Shown: positions 55,699 to 62,428 of the stretch, piece by piece
Position numbering within the stretch: position 1 is the stretch's first letter
Layout: every line of letters starts with the position of its first letter
Origin: Allorhizobium paknamense
Lineage (GTDB): Bacteria > Pseudomonadota > Alphaproteobacteria > Rhizobiales > Rhizobiaceae
Assembly (NCBI RefSeq): GCF_030815125.1
Contig: NZ_JAUSWH010000001.1
Location: 248,001 to 312,000, forward strand
DNA: 64,000 bases
Direction: 5' to 3'
The notes under the pieces: generated by a model
The model's input: the letters and a program-made list of their open reading frames with translations, nothing else
Told to the model about the DNA's origin: nothing
The model's database searches: none
Made by a program: the position numbers and the translations under genes

Positions 55699-57141
55699 AT
55701 GAAGCTGTCGCTGCGCCTGAGCCTTGCGCTCATTCTTCTCATCACGCTCTACCGGATTGTGATGCTGCATTTCGACGGCACCGATCTGTTCGTGGATGAG
55801 GCGCAATATTGGCAATGGTCGCGGCAGCTCGATTTCGGCTATTATTCCAAGCCGCCGATGATTGCCTGGGTCATTCATCTGTTTACGGTTCTGGGCGGCT
55901 CCAGCGACATTTTCTGGATCAGGGTGGCGAGCCCGCTTCTGCACATGGCAACGGCGCTGATCCTCATTCCGGCCACCGCCCGCCTCACCGGCTCGAAAGA
56001 GGCCGGATACTGGACGGGGCTGAGCTATGTCACCCTGCCGGGCGTGGCGCTTTCTTCCGTCTTCATGTCCACGGATACGGTGCTGTTTCCCTTTCTGGCG
56101 CTGGCGCTCTACGCCTATTCGCATCTGATCGAGCGGCGCTCGGCAGGCTTTGCGCTGCTGATGGGCATCGCCATCGGCTTCGGCACGCTCTCGAAATATG
56201 CCATGCTCTATTTCGTCGGCACGGCGGCCCTTTCGGCCATCTTCATTCCCAAGGCGCGGCTGGCGCTGCGCGACTGCCTGATCGCCGCCATTGCGACTCT
56301 TGCCGTGATTGCCCCGAATATCTGGTGGAACGCCACCCATGGCGGCGCAACGCTGAAACATACGTCTGAAAATGCCGACTGGCATGGGCTGAACTTCAAG
56401 ATCGGCAAGGCGCTGGAATTCCTCGGCAGCCAGTTCGGCGTGATCGGGCCGGTGCTGTTTGCCGCAATGATCGTGGTGTTCATCCGGCTGGTGCGCGGAC
56501 GAGCAACACCTTCGGAAAAGCACCTGTTCATTCTCTCCTGGCCGATTGTGCTGGCCATCGTCTTCCAGGCGCTGATGTCCCGGGCCTATGCCAACTGGGC
56601 CGCCACCGCCTATGCGGCGGGCACCATGCTGGCCGTGCTCTATCTGCTGCACCATTCGCCGCGCTGGCTGAAAGCCTCGCTGGCGATCAACGGCATCGTC
56701 GCGTTGCTCTTCCCGCTGCTCACCGTTTATGCCCATGAGGTCAGGCTGCCGAACGGCAAGCCAGTTCTGGCGCGCTATCTGGGCCGCGCGGAGCTTTCCC
56801 GCCAGATCGGCGAGACAGCCACCAAGGTCGGCACCGCCACCATCGTCGCGGACAATCGCGATGTTCTGGCAGACCTCTTCCATACGCTGCGCAACGAACC
56901 CTTCACGGTGCTTGCCCGCACCCAGGGCGGATTTCCGAAAAACTACTATGAACAGGAGTTTCCGCTGACATCCTCAAGGGGTGATGCCCTGGTGCTTTAC
57001 GTAACGGGAGGTGCAGTCGCCTGCCATGGCGTGATGCTGGATGCGGTGGCCGATCTCACCCCGCATGAAGGCTATCTGGCCGGCAAGCGGCTCAGAGCCT
57101 ATGCGCTGCCGGCGAACTGCCTGACCAACCTGGTGGGTTAA
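55699..57141 (+). CDS. GT39 (ArnT/RgtD-like) membrane glycosyltransferase
   Basis: A 480-residue polytopic membrane enzyme with about ten or more helices. The N-terminal loop has FDGTDLFVDEAQYWQW (catalytic Asp-Glu motif of the GT-C fold) followed by FGYYSKPPMIAWVI, the pattern of ArnT and rhizobial galacturonosyl transferases (RgtA-D), which use dodecaprenyl-phosphate sugars on the periplasmic face. The C-terminal third is a soluble domain. Follows the LAB_N gene by six bases; probably adds the sugar made by the GT2 partner to lipid A or core. Confidence 0.85.
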   Translation: MKLSLRLSLALILLITLYRIVMLHFDGTDLFVDEAQYWQWSRQLDFGYYSKPPMIAWVIHLFTVLGGSSDIFWIRVASPLLHMATALILIPATARLTGSKEAGYWTGLSYVTLPGVALSSVFMSTDTVLFPFLALALYAYSHLIERRSAGFALLMGIAIGFGTLSKYAMLYFVGTAALSAIFIPKARLALRDCLIAAIATLAVIAPNIWWNATHGGATLKHTSENADWHGLNFKIGKALEFLGSQFGVIGPVLFAAMIVVFIRLVRGRATPSEKHLFILSWPIVLAIVFQALMSRAYANWAATAYAAGTMLAVLYLLHHSPRWLKASLAINGIVALLFPLLTVYAHEVRLPNGKPVLARYLGRAELSRQIGETATKVGTATIVADNRDVLADLFHTLRNEPFTVLARTQGGFPKNYYEQEFPLTSSRGDALVLYVTGGAVACHGVMLDAVADLTPHEGYLAGKRLRAYALPANCLTNLVG

Positions 57142-57653
57142 TATATAGCGCCCGGCCCATAGGTCAGGCGCTCATCCTGCACCAGCCGCTTGGCCATGCC
57201 CACGGTTTCCATGTCCCGGTCGAGTTTTGGATTGTAGACCACCGATAACCACTGAATGCCGAAGCCGTGGGATTTGAAAAACTGCACGGCCTCGCGGTTT
57301 CGGGCATGAGTTTCCAGCCGGGTTTCCTCATAGCCCGCATGGCGGATAGCATCTTCCACCGCCGACAGCAGGACCGATCCGTAACCCTTGCGCAGATGAT
57401 CGGGATCGATCCAGAAATCGGAAATACGCTCGTCCAGCATCTCCCGTGCGGCCCAGCCCATGGGCCTGCCATGATTTTCCACCACGGTAATGGTGATGGG
57501 TGAGGACCGGGTGAAGTTCTTGAAGGCGATGCGGGCGTTTTCCACCATGGCCCGGCTTTCGCCGACGGGAATCATCGCCCGTTCCCAGGCCCGAAATCCG
57601 ATTTCGGCCAGAATGCCCAGTTCGTCCGGATGCGCCCCACGAATCGCAGCCAC
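57138..57653 (-). CDS. GNAT-family N-acetyltransferase
   Basis: A 171-residue GNAT. GTG at 57653 is taken as start because GGAGG precedes it by five bases; the frame opens from a TTG at 57665. Motif A is DFWIDPDHLRKGYGSVLLSAVEDAIRHAG, and motif B is NREAVQFFKSHGFGIQWLS. It converges with the GT39 gene, overlapping its stop by four bases. Substrate unknown. Its N-terminal GFRAWERAM resembles that of the next GNAT gene (GWEAWRSNG), suggesting related duplicated genes. Confidence 0.86.
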   Translation of the reverse strand: MAAIRGAHPDELGILAEIGFRAWERAMIPVGESRAMVENARIAFKNFTRSSPITITVVENHGRPMGWAAREMLDERISDFWIDPDHLRKGYGSVLLSAVEDAIRHAGYEETRLETHARNREAVQFFKSHGFGIQWLSVVYNPKLDRDMETVGMAKRLVQDERLTYGPGAIY

Positions 57654-57723
57654 GATTGCCTCCAATGTCCCACGTCAGAAATTAGAACATTGGTGGACTG
57701 AAATGACCAGAGGCAGAGCGTCT

Positions 57724-58257
57724 CTATCCCAGATTGCGACGCAGCCGCACCTGTGGAATCTCGATGGCCATGACGAAATCCTTCGCCATACCCTGCCAGA
57801 TGATGTCGAAGCCGCAGCTCTTATAGAGGCCGATGGCGCGGAAATTGTTCTGGTGGGTGGAAATCACCGCCTGCCCTGAGCCTTCGGCGGCGATCTGAGC
57901 GCAGACATGGTCAAGCAGCGCCCGCCCAACGCGCCTTTCCTGATGATCCGGGGCAATCCACAGATCGGAAAGAGAGTCCGCAGCCATGTCCCGGGCGGTC
58001 CAGCCGACGACCCTGCCCTGCTGCTCTGCCAGAATGATCGGCCTGGCATACTCAAAGGGAAAGCGCAGAAAGGCATCCCGCACCTTCTGCGCCACTTTCG
58101 GATCGGCCATGCCACGATCCAAGGGGCCATTGGAGCGCCAGGCCTCCCAGCCCAGCAGGCCGACCGCCTCGCGGTCAACCTCTTCCATCAGCCGGAAATG
58201 CAGAGGCTCACCACCACTTGGCGGGGGTGAAGGTGCCAGCGGCGCTTTCGATGACAT
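57724..58257 (-). CDS. GNAT-family N-acetyltransferase, overlapping gatA
   Basis: A 177-residue GNAT if the ATG at 58257 is used; this start lies 50 bases inside gatA. A later ATG at 58188 avoids overlap but would remove part of the first strand ([10 protein letters not shown]). Motif A reads [29 protein letters not shown], motif [18 protein letters not shown]. Similarity to the neighbour at 57138 in both ends suggests paralogy. The overlap with gatA implies coupled expression. Start uncertain. Confidence 0.82.
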   Translation of the reverse strand: MSSKAPLAPSPPPSGGEPLHFRLMEEVDREAVGLLGWEAWRSNGPLDRGMADPKVAQKVRDAFLRFPFEYARPIILAEQQGRVVGWTARDMAADSLSDLWIAPDHQERRVGRALLDHVCAQIAAEGSGQAVISTHQNNFRAIGLYKSCGFDIIWQGMAKDFVMAIEIPQVRLRRNLG

Positions 58258-59689
58258 GGGCGGTCTTGAACAGGGTTTCTTCCTCGAAAGGCTTGCCGAT
58301 CAATTGCAGGCCCAGCGGCAGGCCCTTCTTGTCGAGACCGGCCGGCACGGAAATGCCCGGCAGGCCCGCCATGTTGAGCGTGACCGTGAAGATGTCGTTC
58401 AGATACATTTTCACCGGATCGGCGGCGAGATCCTTGTCGCCGATGGCAAAGGCCGAAGAGGGCGTGATCGGCGAGAGAATGGCATCGACCCCGGCGGCAA
58501 AGGCCTGTTCGAAATCGCGCTTGATCAGCGTGCGGACCTTCTGGGCGCGCAGATAATAGGCATCGTAATAACCAGCCGAAAGCACATAGGTGCCCATGAG
58601 AATACGGCGCTGCACTTCCTTGCCGAAGCCTGCCGCGCGGCTCTTTTCATACATGTCGGCAATGTCCTTGCCGTCGACGCGCAGGCCGTAGCGAACACCG
58701 TCATAACGGGCAAGGTTGGACGAAGCCTCGGCGGAGGCGACGATGTAATAGGCCGGCAGCGCATATTTGGTATGCGGCAGCGAGATATCGACGATCTCGG
58801 CACCGGCTGCCTTCAGCCATTCCATGCCCTGACGCCACAGGGCCTCGATCTCCTCCGGCATGCCATCGACGCGATATTCCTTCGGAATACCGATCTTCAG
58901 GCCCTTCACGGACTGACCAATGGCCGTTTCGTAATCCGGGACTGCAACATCAACGGAGGTCGTGTCCTTCTCGTCGGTGCTGGCCATGGATTTCAGCAGG
59001 ATGGCGGCATCGCGCACATTGCGCGCAATCGGACCGGCCTGATCGAGCGAGGAGGCGTAGGCGACGATGCCCCAGCGCGAGCAGCGGCCATAGGTCGGCT
59101 TGATGCCGACCGTGCCGGTGAAGGCCGCAGGCTGACGGATGGAGCCGCCGGTATCCGTGGCTGTCGCGCCTGCGCAGAGCTGAGCGGCAACGGCAGCGGC
59201 AGAGCCGCCGGAAGAACCGCCGGGCACCAGCTTTTCCTCAGAACCCGCGGCCCGCCAAGGATTGACGCAGGGACCGTAGAAAGAGCTTTCGTTGGAAGAG
59301 CCCATGGCGAACTCATCCATGTTCAGCTTGCCGAGCATCACCGCGCCCTCGTTCCAGAGGTTCTGGGTGACGGTGGATTCGTATTTCGGCTTGAAGCGGT
59401 TCAGAATGTTGGAGCAGGCCTGGGTATGCACATCCCGCGTCGCGAAAAGATCCTTGATCCCCAGCGGAATGCCTTCCAGAGCCCCGGCCTTGCCAGATGC
59501 GATGCGCTCGTCGGAGGCCTTGGCCATGTCGCGGGCAATCTCCGGCGTCACCGTCACATAGGCATTGATCGCGTCATTGGCGGCCTCGATGGCGGCAAGA
59601 TAGGCATCCGTCAGTTCAACGGCCTTGATCTCCTTCGCGGCCAGTTTGGCGCGGGCTTCGGCAATGGTGAGGCGGGTCAGTTCGCTCAT
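58208..59689 (-). CDS. gatA: Asp-tRNA(Asn)/Glu-tRNA(Gln) amidotransferase subunit A
   Basis: GatA is the amidase/glutaminase of GatCAB. The ATG at 59689 ([23 protein letters not shown]) gives 493 residues. The Ser-cisSer-Lys triad is in place: Lys in [12 protein letters not shown], the Ser-rich loop [16 protein letters not shown] and the nucleophile in [15 protein letters not shown]. It follows gatC by 75 bases; gatB is 5 kb away. The 3' end overlaps a GNAT gene. Confidence 0.96.
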   Translation of the reverse strand: MSELTRLTIAEARAKLAAKEIKAVELTDAYLAAIEAANDAINAYVTVTPEIARDMAKASDERIASGKAGALEGIPLGIKDLFATRDVHTQACSNILNRFKPKYESTVTQNLWNEGAVMLGKLNMDEFAMGSSNESSFYGPCVNPWRAAGSEEKLVPGGSSGGSAAAVAAQLCAGATATDTGGSIRQPAAFTGTVGIKPTYGRCSRWGIVAYASSLDQAGPIARNVRDAAILLKSMASTDEKDTTSVDVAVPDYETAIGQSVKGLKIGIPKEYRVDGMPEEIEALWRQGMEWLKAAGAEIVDISLPHTKYALPAYYIVASAEASSNLARYDGVRYGLRVDGKDIADMYEKSRAAGFGKEVQRRILMGTYVLSAGYYDAYYLRAQKVRTLIKRDFEQAFAAGVDAILSPITPSSAFAIGDKDLAADPVKMYLNDIFTVTLNMAGLPGISVPAGLDKKGLPLGLQLIGKPFEEETLFKTAHVIESAAGTFTPAKWW

Positions 59690-59764
59690 GATCGGTTCGC
59701 TTCGGTGTTTCGCGCGCAGCCGCGCGGCAGGCAATGAGGATGGACGGAAAAAGGCGATCAAGCC

Positions 59765-60052
59765 TTATTCGACGACCTTCGGGACGAGGAAGAAATGCCG
59801 GTCTGTTTCCGGCGCATTGGCCACGATGTCTTCGGCCTTGTCGCCATCGGTCACCGCGTCCTGGCGCTTCTTCATGGTCATAGGGGTCACGGAGGTCATG
59901 GGCTCGACGCCATCGACATTCACGTCCGAAAGCTGCTCGACAAAGCCCAGAATGCCATTCAGATCGCCCATCATCTTTTCGGCCTCTTCATCAGGCAGGG
60001 CAATGCGGGCAAGCTTGGCGACACGTTTGACGGTGGCGAGATCAACGGACAT
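59765..60052 (-). CDS. gatC: Asp-tRNA(Asn)/Glu-tRNA(Gln) amidotransferase subunit C
   Basis: GatC is a small scaffold that wraps GatA and contacts GatB. ATG 60052 is chosen over ATG 60058 because GGAG is then seven bases upstream. The 95-residue product has the family pattern [38 protein letters not shown] and the C-terminal [17 protein letters not shown]. It is upstream of gatA in the same transcript. Confidence 0.95.
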   Translation of the reverse strand: MSVDLATVKRVAKLARIALPDEEAEKMMGDLNGILGFVEQLSDVNVDGVEPMTSVTPMTMKKRQDAVTDGDKAEDIVANAPETDRHFFLVPKVVE

Positions 60053-60143
60053 CGGCATTCTCCAGATCAGTTATGCCACCCGCTATACTGTCCGAACCAA
60101 AGACGCGCAACGGGGAGCTTCCCGTTGCGCGGCATTTCCACCT

Positions 60144-60848
60144 TCAAAGCGTCAGCGTTTCGCCCGGCTTCGGTGCCTGCACCGCCGTTTTTGACCCTTC
60201 CATGCCGGAAATGAACTTCTCCGCCGTGGCGTCGATGATCGGGAACGAGCCGTAATGGCAGGGAATGGCGGTCTTGAAATTGAAGAAACGCTGGCAGGCA
60301 AGGGCTGCGACGGCACCACCCATGGTGAAGCGATCCCCCACTGGCACGATGCCGAGATCCGGCTGATGCAATTCGTTGATCAGCGCCATGTCGGAGAAGA
60401 TGTCGGTATCGCCCATATGCAGCAGCGAGGCCTCATCATCGAAATGGATCATCAAGCCGTTCGGATTGCCGAGCGCATGGGAAACGCCGTCCTCGGTGAT
60501 CTGCGCGGACGAATGCAGCGCATTGGTGAAGGTTACGGTAAAGCCATCGAAATGCACCGTGCCGCCGGTATTGCCCATTTCAAGCTTTGCGACACCCTTG
60601 GAGCCGAGCCAGCCCGCCAGATCGGCATTGGCAAGCACGGTTGCGCCCGTTTCCTTGGCGATGGCGATGGTATCGCCGACGTGATCGCCATGACCATGGG
60701 TGAGCAGGATATGCGTCACATCCTTGGCGGCATCCTTCAGGTCCAGCCCGGCAAAACCGGGATTATGGGTCAGGAACGGGTCGATGAGGATCTTGGCCTT
60801 GGCCGTTTCAAGACGGAAGGCAGCATGGCCGAGCCAGGTGAGTTTCAT
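60144..60848 (-). CDS. UPF0173 metal-dependent hydrolase
   Basis: A 234-residue member of the metallo-beta-lactamase superfamily, UPF0173 (YtkL-like) group. Metal ligands are visible in [12 protein letters not shown], with further His and Asp in [19 protein letters not shown] and the C-terminal PCHYGSFP. N-terminal [13 protein letters not shown] and the IDPFLTHNP are typical. The substrate is unknown. It precedes the gatC-gatA transcript in the same direction, 91 bases away. Confidence 0.9.
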   Translation of the reverse strand: MKLTWLGHAAFRLETAKAKILIDPFLTHNPGFAGLDLKDAAKDVTHILLTHGHGDHVGDTIAIAKETGATVLANADLAGWLGSKGVAKLEMGNTGGTVHFDGFTVTFTNALHSSAQITEDGVSHALGNPNGLMIHFDDEASLLHMGDTDIFSDMALINELHQPDLGIVPVGDRFTMGGAVAALACQRFFNFKTAIPCHYGSFPIIDATAEKFISGMEGSKTAVQAPKPGETLTL

Positions 60849-60923
60849 GGAGTTTCCTCTTCAGGTGATGAAAATGGTTCCGGTGGCAAGAGATATGGCA
60901 TAAGTCGGCTGAGAAAAGGACTC

Positions 60924-61048
60924 ATACGAAGAGTCATTGCAAATGACTCTTCGTATTCCCTTTTCGAATATCTCAAGCCACTGACGCATTTGAGATATTC
61001 GAAATTCCTTCAAGGCGAGGATGCGTGAGCATCTTCGAGCCTTGGTAT
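60924..61048 (+). repeat. 125-bp three-palindrome element, copy 1 (upstream of ruvX)
   Basis: Three palindromes in row: a perfect 15-pair ATACGAAGAGTCATT ... AATGACTCTTCGTAT (60924-60956, 3-base loop), a perfect 15-pair TTTCGAATATCTCAA ... TTGAGATATTCGAAA (60962-61004), and an imperfect CAAGGCGAGGATGC ... GCATCTTCGAGCCTTG (61011-61044). Same orientation and 110 of 125 positions identical, without gaps, to the copy at 61558-61682. It ends 30 bases before the ruvX ATG. Confidence 0.9.
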
Positions 61049-61078
61049 AAACACAGTATTCACGACAGGAAGACGATC

Positions 61079-61558
61079 ATGACGGTTTTGACCATCGAGG
61101 AACTGGCGGCAACGCTGCAACCCGGCCAGGCCGTGGCCGGTCTCGACCTCGGAACCAAAACGATCGGGCTTGCCATGTCGGATCTCGGGCGGCGCTTCGC
61201 AAGCCCGAGGCCCGTCATCAAACGGGTGAAATTCACCAGGGATGCCGAGTTGCTGCTGGGCTTTGCGGACAAGGAAAAGGTCGCGGCCTTCATCATCGGC
61301 CTGCCGATCAACATGGATGGATCATCCGGCCCCCGCGTTCAGGCCACCCGCGCCTTCGTGCGCTCCATGTCGGAAAAGACGGATATTCCCTTCGTCTTCT
61401 GGGATGAGCGGCTTTCCACCGTGGCGGCGGAACGGGCGCTGCTGGAAATGGATGTCTCACGCGCCAAACGGGCCGAACGCATCGATTCGGCTGCCGCGAG
61501 CTTCATTCTTCAGGGCGCCTTGGACAGGCTGCTCTCGATCACCGCCGGGCGGGACTGA
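61079..61558 (+). CDS. ruvX: Putative pre-16S rRNA nuclease / Holliday junction resolvase RuvX (YqgF)
   Basis: YqgF-family RNase H-fold protein, thought to process pre-16S rRNA. The ATG at 61079 with GGAAGAC upstream gives 159 residues. Catalytic acidic residues are in [46 protein letters not shown] and [11 protein letters not shown]. The gene lies between two direct copies of a 125-bp palindromic element; the second begins with the final base of the TGA stop. Confidence 0.92.
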   Translation: MTVLTIEELAATLQPGQAVAGLDLGTKTIGLAMSDLGRRFASPRPVIKRVKFTRDAELLLGFADKEKVAAFIIGLPINMDGSSGPRVQATRAFVRSMSEKTDIPFVFWDERLSTVAAERALLEMDVSRAKRAERIDSAAASFILQGALDRLLSITAGRD

Positions 61559-61682
61559 TACGAAGAGCCATTGAAAGTTACTCTTCGTATTCTCCTCTCG
61601 AATATCTCAAGCCCTTAATGCATTCGAGATATTCGAAATCTCTTCAAGGCGAGGATGCGTTAGCATCTTCGAGCCTTGGTAT
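61558..61682 (+). repeat. 125-bp three-palindrome element, copy 2 (downstream of ruvX)
   Basis: Same orientation and length as 60924-61048, 88% identical. The first palindrome keeps its outer ten pairs (ATACGAAGAG/CTCTTCGTAT) but the inner part has decayed; the middle and third are intact. Its first base is the last base of the ruvX stop, and its last 23 bases encode the C-terminal end and the stop of the minus-strand gene 61660-61959. Confidence 0.9.
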
Positions 61683-61959
61683 GAACCTGGCGCGCAGTGA
61701 TCCATGCCATGATCTTTTTCCGGCGGCGAAAGCCAAGAAGCGCAAACAGCACGGCGCTATCCACCACAATAGCCCGCATGACCAGCGGCGGGATCGTCTC
61801 CGGCGCAAGGCCGAGAATATTGCCATAGACTTGAAACACCAGATCATGCGCCTGCCGCGTCAGCATGAAGACGCCGAAGCTCATGTCGTTCAGGGAAAGA
61901 TAATACCAGCTGCCAAGCAGCAGGATCGGCCCCGCCCAGAAGATCAGCAGGAACTTCAT
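61660..61959 (-). CDS. Small membrane protein of unknown function (rhizobial DUF6105-like)
   Basis: A 99-residue protein with two probable membrane helices (MKFLLIFWAGPILLLGSWYYLSL and PLVMRAIVVDSAVLFALLGF) around a stretch LTRQAHDLVFQVYGNILGL, then a basic tail RRRKKIMAW. The layout resembles small rhizobial membrane proteins annotated as DUF6105, from memory. Its final six codons (Thr-Lys-Ala-Arg-Arg-Cys) and stop lie in the 125-bp repeat, so the C-terminus may be altered. The ATG overlaps the stop of the next upstream frame (ATGA). Confidence 0.75.
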   Translation of the reverse strand: MKFLLIFWAGPILLLGSWYYLSLNDMSFGVFMLTRQAHDLVFQVYGNILGLAPETIPPLVMRAIVVDSAVLFALLGFRRRKKIMAWITARQVHTKARRC

Positions 61960-62144
61960 GCCGCCCTCCCTTTCCGGGGCGCAAACTCCCGCGAAAACAG
62001 GTCGTCCGGCAAGCGCTCCACCAGCCATACGGATGCCGCCATGAGACTCAGCACCACGGCGGGCACCACCACATCCAGCGCCAGAACTGCAAAAAACGTC
62101 ATCATAACGATCAGCAGCATCAATTTTCCCAGGCCCGTCATCAT
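61956..62144 (-). CDS. Small membrane protein (62 residues)
   Basis: A short protein with one long or two hydrophobic segments (LGKLMLLIVMMTFFAVLALDVVVPAVVLSLMAASVWLVERL) and a charged C-terminus (REFAPRKGRAA). Start at 62144 or three bases later. Its stop overlaps the ATG of the 99-residue membrane protein gene by four bases, so the two form a translationally coupled pair. No function recognised. Confidence 0.6.
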   Translation of the reverse strand: MMTGLGKLMLLIVMMTFFAVLALDVVVPAVVLSLMAASVWLVERLPDDLFSREFAPRKGRAA

Positions 62145-62324
62145 CGCCCGTTTCCAACAATTTGAATGAAAACAGAGTGAGCGGTTAAGGCCGCTGCGGC
62201 AACGTAAACCTTTTGTTAAGGTTAATTTTTGGAGGTGGGCTGTGGATGACCTGTCCTGACCTGAGATTTCATGGGCAGAAAATCCGGGTTTGAAACAAAT
62301 GCCCTCACTTACGAAGAAATCAGC

Positions 62325-62428
62325 TAGAGCATAATCCGACCGGAGTGAAACGAGGACGAATAAGATTATGCTTCAAAAATAAAATGTTAGAGCGCCGATC
62401 TGATTCAATCAGATCGAAAAGCGCTCTA
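62325..62428. repeat. 104-bp palindromic element with TAGAGC / GCTCTA ends, copy 2
   Basis: It has the same length and layout as 44985-45088: module 1 stem GCATAATC/GATTATGC, A-rich spacer CAAAAATAAAATG, module 2 starting TTAGAGCGC and ending GCGCTCTA, with inner CGATCTGATT/AATCAGATCG. The arms differ in sequence from the other copy but pair just as well. On the minus strand its TAG is the stop of the acyl-CoA dehydrogenase gene. The rest of the 62145-62425 gap holds nothing I can assign. Confidence 0.8.
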
